A stretch of 64,000 nt of DNA from Phymatolithon calcareum (Eukaryota; Rhodophyta; Florideophyceae; Hapalidiales). How positions within the stretch are numbered: position 1 is the first letter of the stretch; each line of letters begins with the position of its first letter. A program made the position numbers and the translations under genes. Positions 9,838-20,740 of this stretch are shown one piece after another. The notes under the pieces were generated by a model that was not told where the DNA came from, made no database searches, and saw only the letters and a program-made list of their open reading frames with translations. The stretch is taken from assembly GCA_977006965.1 (NCBI GenBank), contig OZ345375.1, positions 1,798,001-1,862,000 on the forward strand, read 5' to 3'.

Positions 9838-10200
9838 TAGCCAGCGATTTTTCCACAATAAAGCAAGAAAGAAACGATTGTCAGGTGTTTCAATTTCCCT
9901 CAATTGAGGGGCACTTTTCCCTGAATTGAGGGAATGAGAATCAATTATTTTTGCCAACGAAAGCTACTCATTAATGGGCTCATCAAAGGCATCAAGCTCA
10001 TGGATGTGTTCAGCATGCTTAGCAAAACAGATTCTACCTGCTGAAGTGCCACATATGTTGATTGTGGCGCCAGAAAGTCTACTACATGATGAGAACACGA
10101 GGGTTAATTCCTTGACTTGTCAGACTCTGCAGTTGCTTTGAACAGCTAGAGAAGTCATCGTGCCACCTGTGCCTTACTTTTCCATTTTCGGAAGAGTTAC

Positions 10201-10629
10201 GTGGGTTTCAACACCGCCCTTAGGGCAAATATACCTTTTGGAGTACTGAACATCGATGATTATTGCGCGAGGCAGAGTGAATCCCGGAGTACAAGGCGCC
10301 TTGTGCAAGAATATAGGGTCACAAGACGGCGCTGTACAATTGTACTATGGGCAGTTTCACCTTCCAAAGCGTTTTGCTTCTCGCCCTCTGTCGTGGTACC
10401 CAGATTAAGATACAGCATTTTCTCACTTTTTCCTTTGTCTGCATTCTGTAACTCGCAACCTTTTTCCGTTTTACGGTAGATGGCGATGTGCTGAAGGAGG
10501 CCATTTTCAATCCAATGGCCTCCGTTTCTTTACCAAGAGATATGAACTTGGTAAAGCAAAACCAGGTCTAGCAGAGACACATTGGGTTTTTTGTGATCAT
10601 TTTAATGATCAGAAAAAACTCATTTTAGC
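10201..10629 (-). other. piggyBac-like interior without recognisable coding
   Basis: This stretch lies where the catalytic core of the transposase would be expected. A 63-codon minus ORF at 10319-10510 is rich in Lys and Arg, but I cannot align it to a transposase. The remaining bases show only decayed sequence. Confidence 0.35.
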
Positions 10630-10644
10630 ATCGATAAAATCGTG

Positions 10645-10809
10645 CTAAGTCCGATGTGGGTTTTTGCAGCTAGGGCCACGATATACAAGATTGCGGAAGA
10701 AGCATATATGAATGTTATACTATGCTACAAGGCTGTAGCAACTGAAACGCATCTCCCTTACAGTCTAAAGAGTGTTACTGAGAGCGTTTAATAATTACCA
10801 CTAAAAAAA
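10645..10809 (+). repeat. LINE 3' tail inserted in piggyBac-like element, 15-bp TSD
   Basis: The 165-bp insert is bounded by identical ATCGATAAAATCGTG copies at 10630-10644 and 10810-10824. It runs from the GGTTTTTGCAGCTAGGGC region through AACGCATCTCCCTTACAGTCT and GCGTTTAATAA to a short A-run. The same sequence occurs at 38279-38437 and 54664-54813. The A-rich end and the 15-bp target duplication are hallmarks of LINE retrotransposition. The 54 kb copy shows it is the 3' UTR of a LINE. Confidence 0.85.
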
Positions 10810-10824
10810 ATCGATAAAATCGTG

Positions 10825-11832
10825 AACAAGCGCCCACCGGTACCGTACGGAAGGCATAGTGCCATGTTCACTTGATTGCACGGTGAATGTGACGCACCGG
10901 AGGTACTCGGAGAACCTGGCTCTGGTCATCTCACTGTTTGAAAATGAAGGAGTGAAGATATACTTGTTCCCCATAGAAAACTTCCAAAAATCTCTTTGCG
11001 CCGAACTCATGGGGACGAGTATTTCGAAAATCTTAGCCTCCGTTCTTCCTATTCGTTTCAGCTTAGCCGATATCCATGCAACGATTGTTCGCAGCTGGAC
11101 TCGGCGAAGCATCATCATGAAGGAATCTTACGATGTGTGGAACCCGATGCCACCGTTCTCGAATATAACATCTCTATTTATAGTGCGAACTTTCCAGAAC
11201 TGTCGCGGAATTCTTCCTCCAATTGGACATAGAACCTGGCGCTCGAACCATGGCACTCCATGAACAAAAGCGCTTGGCGCTGGGTGTGGCGAAATGACAT
11301 CAAGCTCTTCTTGCGAGGCTTGGTCCCAAGAACCTTGCAGGGCGTAGGCGAGAGAGCCCGGCATAGGGTGTTCAGAGCTTCTCTTGCTTGCGTTGAGGTT
11401 TGTGTGTCCTTCTGGTGTGCTTGTGGTTGGCATTGGAACCGAGAACTCGGCGTTTGGCGAAGAAGATATTCGACCACGAGTACTGTAAGCCGGCGTTCGA
11501 GGTACAGAATTTTGCCTGCTGGGACTCGATACAACCATTCGAGAGGAACGAGAGTCTTCGTCTGCCTTCCCTGCCTTGACGTTAATAATCTTGACAGTCT
11601 TAATCTTAGTCTTCTGGATCGGTTTCTGAACAAGAACTCATTTCACGCGAAGGGACGTGCTCGATCGACCCTTGATATCATCGACGAGTACCTCTTGAAC
11701 GGTGCCGTTAACCTTTTTTGACTTGGAAAACGCTCCGTATAGTCTGCAGCACTCTGCTAGACTTTTCACCGAGGTTGCTTTGCCGTGTACGGCTGCACCG
11801 ACCACTCGGCGCGGATCCTTTTCTCGAGGCAT
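10825..11832 (-). pseudogene. piggyBac-like transposase, N-terminal half, broken
   Basis: The start is ATG 11832 (MPREKDPRRVVG). The first 64 codons carry the domain also seen at 38005 and 6258 (VHGKA...LYGAFSKSKKVNGTVQEVL). A TGA at about 11637 replaces the Trp of RVKW found in the 37.5 kb copy. The coding sequence resumes through 11538-11128 in the same or a neighbouring frame, then in 11118-10825 with EMTRARFSEYL and YRWALVHDFID. These resemble the beginning of a DDE_Tnp_1_7 domain. After DFID the frame is cut by the LINE tail insertion, and beyond it only a few codons remain. The catalytic core is therefore lost. Confidence 0.65.
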
Positions 11833-12064
11833 GGTAGATGTCTTTTTTGTGAGAGATCAGAAGATTTTCGTTCCTACCGGCGAACAACGCGGCTTTAAGG
11901 TAGTAAAAGGGGTACTCCCCACAAAGAACAAAAGACCGCCTTTCCGAATCTGGCGCTAAAAAACTGTTCCGCATTCTTTTTATAAACGTTTTTGAGGTTT
12001 TAAATCCACACTCAATTGATGGATTTTCCCTCAATTGAGGGTGTTCGTCACATAGACACTAGGG

Positions 12065-12229
12065 TCCAGAATTTCAGAGAGCTGTGTCGGTAATGTGCAG
12101 TCAACATGTGGCGCCGTCGAAGAAATCACACACTATAATGCTGCCGGGCATGTCCCAGCGCGTCTGAGGAGTTCAGATATCCTCTGGTTAAGGAACAGGA
12201 CGGACGACACGGCCGAGGTGCCTAAGCCT
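12065..12229. other. Spacer after piggyBac-like element
   Basis: A short unassigned stretch between the right end of the piggyBac-like element and the next repeat. Nothing was seen in it. Confidence 0.3.
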
Positions 12230-12525
12230 GCTATTTAATCGATCGCCATTGTGGAGAAAATCAATACTGGGTGAGTACTTTGGTATCACAATGGTAATTG
12301 AACTGGGTGCGCTCCAACGCATTTTATCGTCATCACAGATGGGCCCTGAAGTGAGAGATGAGTGCAAACGACTCACACGTTCACTTTCCAGTAGAGAAAC
12401 AGGAATCACGGAGGTCATGAGTGACCAGACTACGCTACATTAGAAAACCGTTCGAAAATCTAGCACAGTTACTCCAAGGTGAGGCATTCGGAGCTTTTAA
12501 ATAATCCCTACATATCCCCATCCAG
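12230..12525 (+). repeat. Diverged copy of an ORF-bearing repeat (LINE-like 3' end)
   Basis: It contains WRKSILGEYFGITMVIELGAL and later AGTTACTCCAAGGTGAGGC, which match the repeat at 23395-23770 and 54000-54370, but with many differences. Other copies lie at about 24890-25050 and, as the tail only, at 41221-41275 on the minus strand. The short ORF end followed by a common 3' sequence and AATAAAATC-like bases suggests the 3' end of a LINE family. No reverse transcriptase is attached here. Confidence 0.6.
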
Positions 12526-13435
12526 ATTTCGACCAGGCCAACCCCTGGACTTCCGCTTCCCTTAACTAATCTACAAGAACAAATAAGGATGGGAGGGTCA
12601 GATAACAAAGGAAGCAATTGCTCGATGCGGTCGAGCGACGGGAAGTAGATGTTGCACGGCTGCACGTTGGTTTCTTGTTGTTGAGATGCGCGAGTTCGAG
12701 GGTTAGCAGTTGCTATGATCTTGAGTTCAGAATCTTTCGGAACAATAGATTTAAGTGCTCGGAGGGTCACAGCTTTACCGGCTCCTATGGCGGTACTACC
12801 GGATACGAGTTAGGTATCATAAGATCGAGGACACCTGGTGAAACGGATCGTCGTGCGGCCTGACGGTGCTGTGGATAAACCGTATTATACACGTGGCTCA
12901 TTATGTGTCAATACGCCGCACGCGGGGGACATTCATCTTCGCCCCTGCCTCAATGGTTTGCTAACTGTTCTTCTGCTTTCCTTGAATTGTTCTCAATTTG
13001 ACAGAAAAAGGAGTGAAGGGTTCGATGCCTCATGGACCAACCTTGCTGTTTCGCGATGAAACACTCCAACGAGCGAGCAACGGAAAGTCAGGGATTCAGG
13101 TTTCTCACCGCCTTCGTGCTTCTCCATTTTCCAAGAGGGTGAGATTTAACAGAAGTAGAGCTTCTCACATACCGCTCGAAATTGGGCAGAGCAATCGTGT
13201 GGCTCACAAAACGTCTTCATTTCTTCTTTTTCTTGCGCCATTTCTCGGGTCTGTGGATATCCTACAGAACGCGCATCCAAGCTGAGTCCATAAATATGCA
13301 GCCTTGAAGAGATTCAGCAGTTCAATGTGACATCCCACCTCGACGAGCTCGCTGAAGCTCTCATTGTATGCTATTGGAGAAAAGAATATTCCCGGTATGT
13401 CACTGGATGCAGTTTTGGGATTTGACACAATTCTT
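12526..13435. other. Intergenic or decayed LINE, unresolved
   Basis: About 900 bases with several short ORFs of no recognisable content. The part nearest 13435 joins smoothly, after removal of the next insert, to the LINE reverse-transcriptase remnant at 13963. It may therefore be upstream LINE sequence. Confidence 0.35.
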
Positions 13436-13949
13436 TTTTTTTCTTCCAACGGCTTAGTTGTTTATTTGAAAGCCCTCATTAACACTCCTAAGACTGTATG
13501 GGAGCAGCTTGTCGTAACTTGTTCATTCTAGTATATCGCCTGGTCCCTAATACAGGTTCTCGTCGTTCTCCATGTTGTCAGTTATGTTGACGCTGTAGAG
13601 TAGTATGGAGTCTAATGCTTTTTCCGTTCTTAACATCTCTCCGGGGTCCAGTTCATACTTTCTTATGTTCATGCGTATGGTCTCCAGGTGGCGCTCTGCT
13701 GCCGTTCCGAATGTATTCGATATTAGCGTCGTGCTCACTTGAGGGAACCTTCCGCTTGCGTATTTTATGGCCAGCTGTAGATGTCTCACCTTGGCAAACC
13801 TGAGGATGACCGGGATCTCATCCGGTTTGTCGTACGGTATTTTCCTCTTTCTTCTTGCTTCAAGCCTCGTGTCTTCTTTTGCGAACAGAATTGGTCGAAG
13901 TTGGCCTGGATATTTCCCTTCCTGCATATGTTTGAAGGGGGCCGCGAAC
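13436..13949 (-). mobile_element. 5'-truncated LINE insert, 13-bp TSD
   Basis: TGACACAATTCTT occurs at 13423-13435 and again at 13950-13962, flanking the insert. On the minus strand it holds the C-terminal domain of a LINE ORF (from about 13949 to 13547) with KRKIPYDKPDEIPVILRF and YASGRFPQVSTTL. These align with KRKIPYDKRRELPVILKF and YALGRFSPVSTTL at 20189-20614. After the stop a 3' UTR with AAATAAACAA leads to an A-run next to the target duplication. It is inserted into the LINE that also hosts the chromovirus. Confidence 0.85.
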
Positions 13950-13962
13950 TGACACAATTCTT

Positions 13963-14122
13963 GGTGCAGCATTAGACTCCACTATGACAGAAGCATTCCT
14001 GACACCATCCTGGGTTTTAACCATCAGATATACTGATGAGAACTGCTTTCTAGTGGACAGACGAGCACCACAGGGGTCTCCCGCTCAGCCCAAGTCTATA
14101 AAACATCTTCATGGATGAGTTT
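13963..14122 (+). pseudogene. LINE reverse transcriptase, part before the chromovirus insertion
   Basis: Reading across a frameshift, the stretch contains APQGSP followed by PLSPSL and then NIFMDEF up to 14122. This is the conserved PQGSPLSP...N.F block of LINE reverse transcriptases. The coding sequence is interrupted by the Ty3/gypsy element and resumes at 19541. In-frame stops are present, so the LINE was already decaying or has decayed since. Confidence 0.7.
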
Positions 14123-14469
14123 TGTAGACACGCAATATTGCAGGGGTGTAATGAACGACATTATCACCATCGACCTAGGAGCTCTATAACGGCTCCTTGT
14201 GATCTATCCACCGACACTGACAACACAGTATCGTGAACGACTCGTCCAAGAGGAACAAAAGGATTTATCACAGACGTAGACTAACACTCAACGTAATATT
14301 AGTCTAGCGTCGGTTAGTGCCCCCCCTTTTGCAGGGTGTGCAATCGCTCGCCCCCGCCCTATTTAAGCGGCGATTCTGATCGCATCTTAGACAGAGGCAT
14401 CGCATCACAGAGACATCACCCTTTTCAACATAAACTCCAACCCTTATCTTTTCACTCCCAGTGATTACA
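14123..14469 (+). repeat. 5' LTR of chromovirus
   Basis: It begins TGTAGACACG and ends GTGATTACA. A TATA-like CTATTTAAGC near 14359-14368 may be the promoter, with transcription starting downstream in the LTR. No clear tRNA primer-binding site follows the LTR. Confidence 0.9.
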
Positions 14470-14499
14470 GAAATTTCTTTCCTGCAGGAGAATGTCTGA

Positions 14500-15063
14500 G
14501 TGTTAAGACGAAGATTGTTCAAGTTTGCTTTGGAAATGGATGACCATCGAACCATGGAAAGTGGAAGTCAATCATCGGCGCAACCTACCGATCGGCAACC
14601 AACAGCCGCACTATTCCAACCCGTGAGCCATCCGATTTTACGGAGTCTCGACCCAAGAGTTGTGACAGGGTATTTGAAGGAGAGGAAACGGTACGAAGAT
14701 GAGGTCAATGAGAAGAAGAAGGAAGTCCAGTCGATGACGGTAGCGTCTTGCAAGGTGTGAATCGATAGGAGTATTCTCGAGTCAATGTTCTTCCTAGGGA
14801 AGTTCAATGACATATCAAGAGCGAAAACAGCTGGAGCTATGACATCAAACGATATTCAAAAATTTATTGAAGGTTTGGTGCAGAAGAATGAAGACGAACA
14901 GGTACACCCGGAAATCATAGACAAGGCGCTAAACAACCTTCGAATGCCAATGCACGTCGTGCAAGCGGAGGCAAGGATTCTGGAGTTGGCTGCAAATTTC
15001 TTCTCAAGATTAGAAGAAGCTGGGTACCCAACTTCAAGCAAAAAAATCCGAAGAAAACCATAG
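14500..15063 (+). pseudogene. Gag-like region of chromovirus, interrupted
   Basis: A frame from 14500 runs 86 codons to a TGA at 14758 and continues in the same frame from 14785 to 15063. The product is charged and helix-rich, with PILRSLDPRVVTGYLKERK and a long EVNEKKKEVQ stretch, as expected for a retroelement Gag. No capsid motif is decisive. The frame then shifts by two relative to the pol frame at 15069. That shift could be a real gag/pol frameshift site or damage. Confidence 0.5.
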
Positions 15064-15068
15064 CGCTC

Positions 15069-18000
15069 ATGCAAGATAAGGTTTTCCCAACAAATTTGAA
15101 GAAGGTAATGCAAAGGCACCTCGAATATCAGCAAGGATTGAAGGAGGACCTCAGAGCCTATATCAATTTGTTGTGCAAGGAAGCTGAAATATCCCAAAGG
15201 GCAGAAGGTATGCACCCTAAGGGCACAACCTCAACACCGAAGAAGACAGAACCATCTGGATCCCAAGTGGACACGAAACCAAAGAAAAGGATTCCAGCAT
15301 GTCTTAATCCTCCATGTAAGGCCAAAGGCAAAAGGCACTTTCTATGCGACTGCGAAGATTGCGAGGAAGACGAGAAGAAACGGCTACTGGAGGAACACAA
15401 AAAGAAGAAAAAGAACAAGAAAGGCGCGAAGAAAGTGTCGAGCCGAAACAGCGACGCGTATCCAACAAATACCACACTCATCAAGGCAAGATTTGGGGGA
15501 ATGGAGTCAAGAACGATATGCGCGGATGCGGGCTCAGATATCAATCTGATGCCTCCGGACCTTTATGTAACGTTAATGGAAACCCGGGCCCGAATTGAAA
15601 CAAGGACGTTCCAAAATGAACGAAAATATGGATTGGCAGCCGCAACCAATTCAGAGAAGGAACCTATCTATATCTCCTGCAATCAGGAGGTGAAGGTTAC
15701 AACAGAACTCTTCATTCGACATGCAAAAACGCTCAAAATACGAGAATTGGTGTGGCAGGTTGCAAATCAAGAGGTTAAGGATCCTCTACTTGGACGACCA
15801 ATACTCGAAGCAATTGGACTGGACACAAAAGCCGTCCTTGAAGCAGCATGTGATCTATATGAAGCTGTTGTTCAAGCTGATGATTTCATCCATGAAAAAC
15901 AGTATCGTGAAGGATCTATTGCGAGAATCATGTTCGAAGGAGTATATCATTTCGACAAGGCCGCATATGATTACGATGACGGATCTGACAGTGATGAAGA
16001 CTGGTTGGACTTGGGTATCGATACCAAGGAGGAGATGGACGAAGCTCTGGCCAAAATGTTGACTAAAGCAGCGGAAGAAGGGCTGTCAAAATCGGGACAG
16101 GAGACGTTAAGCAAGATGCTAGAAACGTATCGAGATGTTTTCAGATTACGCCTTGGAAATGATCCGCCTGCGAGCGTCGAGCCGATGAAAGTCGTATTGA
16201 AGCCCGGCACCATACCAGTGATTTGCAAGCAGAGGCGATACACAGCTGATCAACGCGATTTCATGTTCAAGAATATGTCCAAGCTAGAAGAGTATGGGTT
16301 TATTGCGCCTAACTCAAACGCCACGTGGGCCGCAGCACCACTGTTGGTACCCAAAGCACCACCGGCAAATTATCGAATGACGTTCGATTTAACCCCGGCG
16401 AATGCAAGAACTGTACCTGTGTCATGGCCAATGCCGAATATTGATGCAGAACTCATGGATGTCGCAGGGAGCAAGTTCTTTGCTACGATGGACTTTTGCA
16501 GCGGTTACTGGCAACTACCCCTGGACGAAGAAGGTCAGAATGCGCACAGTTTCCACACGCCATTTGGGATATTCAAGCCATTACGGACATTACAAGGTGC
16601 GATGAACAGCGGAGCGAATTTTCAATCCCGAGTCGAACCGTGTTTTGTGAGCCTGCGAGAATTTTTGAAGGGTTGGCTTGATGATTTTCTGTTTCGCGCA
16701 AAAACAGAAGCAAGTCTTTTAAATGCATTGAAAGAATGTCTCAAGATTTGCGAAGAGAGACAACTCAAAATCAGCGCGAGGAAGGCTGTGCTATTCACCA
16801 AACAAGTACGTTGGTGTGGTCGAATTATTGATGAAAATGGGATATAATGTGATCCCCGGAGACTCAGTGGCCTCAAGGAGCTACATATGCCCGAAAATGC
16901 AGCAGAGCTATGCCAATACTTACACTGCGTCCAGTGGATGGCTTCTTGTATACCTGATTTTGCACATCGAAGTGAAGCGCTACGAAGCATTCTGGAAACT
17001 GCTTACGACAAAGCGGGGTCGCGAAAGAAGAAAGCGATTCAAAATTTTTCGTTGGACAGCCTCGGATGGCGATCAGAGCACGAAAATTCATGCAAGTCGT
17101 TGCAAGAAACTCTTCGAAATGCGGTAAAGCTATCGCACCGAGACTATGGCAAAGCGATCTGTATATTTACAGACGCCTCGGATGCTCATTGGGCTGCCGT
17201 GGTGACGCAATGTAATGAGAGTGAACTGACCAAGGACATAATGCAGCAAAAGCATGAGCCGTTGGCATTTCTTAGTTCATCTTTCAAGAGAGCACAAGAA
17301 CGATGGAGCACATTCGAGAAGGAAGCCTATGCCATTTTGAAGTGTTTCCGGAAGCTCGACTACATGCTCGCAATGGAAGCAAACATCCACCTATACACTG
17401 ATCAGAGAAACCTGCTATTTGCATTTCATCCAATGGCAATGGTACCAACGATCGGCAGCCACGTGATCAGCAAAGTTCAAAGATGGGCCGTTTACTTATC
17501 GGCGTTCTCGTACACAATTGATCATGTGGAAGGCGAGCGGAACGTCACGCCCGATATTATGTCACGGTGGCTGTCCGGGTACAGAGGCAAGAAAGTCATG
17601 AGTCGCAGGGTTTCTGAAACATCGATGGAAAACGACATCGTGGAATCACCTTTCAGCGAAGATTTTGTGTGGCCAACAACACAAATGACCATCGCGGAAC
17701 AGAACAAACATGAAAAATCAAGGCCGGCAAAAGCGGTAAAGAAGGAAGGGGACATGTACTATCTAAGCAAACAAGTTTGGATCCCAGATGAATCAATCGA
17801 ACTCCAGCTTAAACTTCTGACTGTAGCACATTGCGGTGCTGGTGGACACAGAGGATTCGTCTCAACAAGCAGCGTTTTGAAAGAGAAGTTTTAGTGGAAC
17901 TCAATTGTCAATGATTTCAAGGAGTTCGTGAAGAAGTGCATTCACTACATCATATCGAAAAGCGGTACCAAGATCCCACGCCCACTTTCATCGGTATTAC

Positions 18001-18653
18001 ACGGAAATGAGCCCAACGAAATTATACATTTCGATTTTTTGTATATGGGTCCAAGTACTACCGGGCACAAATACCTATTCGTTATCAAAGACGAATTGTC
18101 GTCCTATGTATGGCTCTGTCCATCCGTCGCTGCAAATGCGGACACAGCAGCTGAAGAACTGGCAAGGTGAATGCGCACATTCACTGTTATGAACAACTGG
18201 GTATCCGACCAAGGATCTCATTTCAAGAACGTTGTGGTGGAAAATCTCGCCGATATCCACAAAATTAGACACTCATTCACGGTATCATACTCCCCGTGGG
18301 TGAACGGAACCGTGGAAAGAGTAATGCGAACTGTGCTTGCTGGCTGCAACGCTCTTTTGTCCGAATTGAAACTCGCGCCTCAGGATTGGACTGTGGTGAC
18401 AGGCATGTCGATGACAATTATCAACGAATGTCCCCTCAAGAGGCTGGGTTCCAACACCGATGGAACATACAGAAGTCCGCTTCAAGTCATGACTGGTATC
18501 AATCCAACGCGCACACAACTAGTCATTGACTCTGAGGCATATGATGGGAAGATGAGAAGCATTGAAAAGGCAAGGGCTAGACTAACACACTACAGTCTTC
18601 AATCGAGAATATGCACAAAGACGTCGCGGAAAAAGTCAACAAGAATCGATTGA
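15069..18653 (+). pseudogene. Chromovirus Pol: protease, RT, RNase H, integrase
   Basis: One frame covers this stretch with three in-frame stops: TAA at 16845, TAG at about 17892 and TGA at 18168. Domain order follows. A Cys/His-like CDCEDCEED segment near residue 90 is followed by a Lys-rich run. The protease motif CADAGSDINLM is near residue 152. Reverse transcriptase has FATMDFCSGYWQL and the WLDDFLF active-site box near residue 535. RNase H contains FTDASDAHWA, FEKEAYAIL and LYTDQRNLLF. Integrase has a zinc region (AHCGAGGHRG), a core with HFDFLYMG and WVSDQGSHFKN, and NGTVERVMR. Removing the stops would leave a normal Ty3/gypsy Pol, so the damage is recent. The frame is lost near 18600, where it shifts into the next feature. 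Confidence 0.88.
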
Positions 18654-19171
18654 AGCAAATCAAGCAGCACAACAAAAACACGAACATCGTGAGTCACCAA
18701 TTTCAATTAGGTGATTTTGTGGTTGTACGTGTTCCGGACGGCAAGCAGAAGAAGCACAAACTGCAGTTCAAATGGATCGGTCCTAAGCGAGTGACAACAA
18801 TTGTCAGTGAATTGGTCTACGATGTGACAAGCATAGTGGATGGGAAAACGGATCGGGACCATGCCAGCAGAATGCAATTGTACCGTGCAGATGTTGACGG
18901 AAAAAAGGCAAGCAATGAGCTGACGAAACAAGCTGAACACTCTGAGACTAAGTACGAGATGATCGAAAAACTCGTAGATATAGGAGAAGCATCAGATGGA
19001 ATCTTCGTTCAAGTTCAGTGGTCAGGCTTGCCGGAAAAAAGCGATTGGACGTGGCAGAGGTTCGAAGAACTTCATGAAGATGTACCGAACGAACTCGAAG
19101 CATTTTTGTCCAACACACGCAAGAAAAAGCTGGCGAAGAAGGCTAAGCAAGCATTGCGAATCAATGATTAA
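18611..19171 (+). CDS. Integrase C-terminus with chromodomain
   Basis: This open frame of 186 codons overlaps the previous frame by 43 bases, out of phase. It begins with the end of integrase (LGDFVVVRVPDGK and KLQFKWIGPKRV, the GPF/Y-like module). It ends with a chromodomain-like fold: YEMIEKLVDIG, FVQVQWSGLPEKSDWTWQRF, then EELHEDVPNELEAFL. The Trp and the aromatic positions match chromodomains, which in chromoviruses direct integration to histone-marked chromatin. The frameshift separates it from the catalytic part of integrase. In an intact element it would be fused to it. Confidence 0.75.
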   Translation: MHKDVAEKVNKNRLKQIKQHNKNTNIVSHQFQLGDFVVVRVPDGKQKKHKLQFKWIGPKRVTTIVSELVYDVTSIVDGKTDRDHASRMQLYRADVDGKKASNELTKQAEHSETKYEMIEKLVDIGEASDGIFVQVQWSGLPEKSDWTWQRFEELHEDVPNELEAFLSNTRKKKLAKKAKQALRIND

Positions 19172-19196
19172 TACACTCTTCGAGTGTATGGGGCCC

Positions 19197-19540
19197 TGTA
19201 GACACGCAATATTGCAGGAGTGTAATGAACGACATTATCACCATCGACCTAGGAGCTCTATAACGGCTCCTTGTGATCTATCCACCGACACTGACAACAC
19301 AGTATCGTGAACGACTCGTCCAAGAGGAACAAAAGGATTTATCACAGACGTAGACTAACACTCAACGTAATATTAGTCTAGCATCGGTTAGTGCCCCCCC
19401 TTTTGCAGGGTGTGCAATCGCTCGCCGCCCTATTTAAGCGGCGATTATGATCGCATCTTAGACAGAGGCATCGCATCATAGAGACATCACCCTTTTCAAC
19501 ATAAACTCCAACCCTTATCTTTTCACTCCCAGTGATTACA
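19197..19540 (+). repeat. 3' LTR of chromovirus
   Basis: It matches the 5' LTR with five substitutions and a 3-nt gap in the CGCCCCCGCCC stretch. Just upstream is a small hairpin (ACACTCTTCGAGTGT) and GGGGCCC. A long polypurine tract is not obvious. Confidence 0.9.
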
Positions 19541-20740
19541 GTTTGCAGAACTTATAGGAGAAGTGCCCAGAGACTTGGCCGACGTCCCTTCAACCCTCTT
19601 CGCAGACGACGTAATTCATCTAGCGAAATCACTTTCCGTTCTGCAGGGATTGCTAGACAAAGCCACCCAACGGGCCCAAGAACGTGGAATGACATGGAAC
19701 ACGAATATTCCAGCTGGCTAATAAGGCCCTCGCACATGTCCCGGAAGTCACCTACCTCGGAGTATCCCTAGGACCGGAGGGAGTTACAGATACACTGATG
19801 TTGCAACGCCTCAAGAAGGCAAAGACCGCTCTGTACGAGCTCCGTGTACTAGGGGTATTCAAGAAGGTAACTGGCATACATAAGTGCATCCAGGTATACA
19901 AGGCATTAATCCAGCCACATTGGGAGTACGCTATGCACTTGGCACCGTGGACAGAAAACGTCCAGAGCGCCGTCAAGAAAGTTGAACAAACTTTTTTCAG
20001 ACAAGTCTTCGGGCCACTGGCACGAAGAAAGACGAATAGACTTCGTCTACTACTTCGAATCCAAACTGCTTCCCATCGACGGGAAATACTAGCTTTCAAG
20101 ATGTTGAAAAGGGCCATGGCGAAAGAAGGAACCGCCAGAGAGAAGAAACTCAGAAGAGCTTCAAGCCATAAGTAATGACATCGTAGCGATGGAAACCAGA
20201 GAACAGTTTGATGAAGCGATGAAGCACATAATAGCGAACCAATCTGCAGAAGCACTTCGATCAGCATTCCTGGCAAATGAAGGAGAGAGCCTCGAATCGA
20301 AGGGAAAGAGGAAAATTCCGTACGACAAGAGAAGAGAACTCCCTGTAATTCTTAAATTTCTACAACTGAAACACAGGCAACTGGCAGTTCAGTACGCCCT
20401 TGGAAGATTTTCCCCAGTGTCTACTACACTGATGGCAGATACATTCGGAAACAAAGTCAGACAGCACATGGAGACCCTGGATCGCAACTTGTCAGCCTAT
20501 GAGCTCAAGGAAGAAGACAGAGCGGCAACGGAGAATGCACTAGATGACATTTTGCTCTTCAGCAAAAGCATCATCGACAGTATGCAGAATGAAGAAGACC
20601 AGGGGCTCAAATAGAATACCAGACATAAGAGTAGAGCCGCCCTAGTGGGTAGCACATAAGGAAGCCTTGCCCGTATATTCGTATGACTGTGGGGCTTTAA
20701 AAAATGCAATAAAAAAGAATTAGACTCCGAAAAGCAATCG
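19541..20740 (+). pseudogene. LINE reverse transcriptase and C-terminal domain, after the chromovirus
   Basis: This continues the frame broken at 14122. GELIGEVP-like coding leads to STLFADDVIHLAKSL, the (Y/F)ADD active site, at about 19600, then stops after about 60 codons. A second open part (19798-20175) contains the thumb region with VYKALIQPHWEYAMHL. A third (20189-20614), in another frame, carries KRKIPYDKRRELPVILKF and ALGRFSPVSTTL, a C-terminal domain shared by several LINE fragments in this window. The 3' UTR after 20614 (GCCCGTATATTCGTATGACTG, then GGGGCTTTAAAAAATGCAATAAAAAAG) recurs at the window end. The element is dead through stops and frameshifts. Confidence 0.8.

Larger units (their letters stand above)
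9885..12064 (-). mobile_element. piggyBac-like element with LINE insertion
   Basis: The right end TAGACACTAGGG (12053-12064) is the complement of CCCTAGTGTCTA. The 14-bp palindrome CCCTCAATTGAGGG lies inside both ends (9897-9910 and 12028-12041), with imperfect second copies at 9919-9932 and 12010-12022. The left outer end near 9885 is degraded, so that boundary is approximate. The interior is homologous to the shorter element at 36949-38235. A LINE tail sits at 10645-10809. Transposase pieces lie on the minus strand. Confidence 0.7.
14123..19540 (+). mobile_element. Ty3/gypsy chromovirus, complete, GTTT target duplication
   Basis: Two LTRs (14123-14469 and 19197-19540) with TGTAG...TTACA ends bracket gag-like, protease, reverse transcriptase, RNase H, integrase and chromodomain coding in Ty3/gypsy order. 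The 4-bp target duplication GTTT lies at 14119-14122 and 19541-19544. The element sits inside a LINE reverse-transcriptase gene. The LTRs differ by about five substitutions and one 3-nt gap (about 1.5%). Three in-frame stops and at least two frameshifts make it defective. Confidence 0.92.

Noticed and set aside
9897-9932. CCCTCAATTGAGGG pair as a bacterial-type operator or CRISPR-like repeat
   Set aside because: The palindromes occur only inside the ends of piggyBac-like elements, with no array or spacers.
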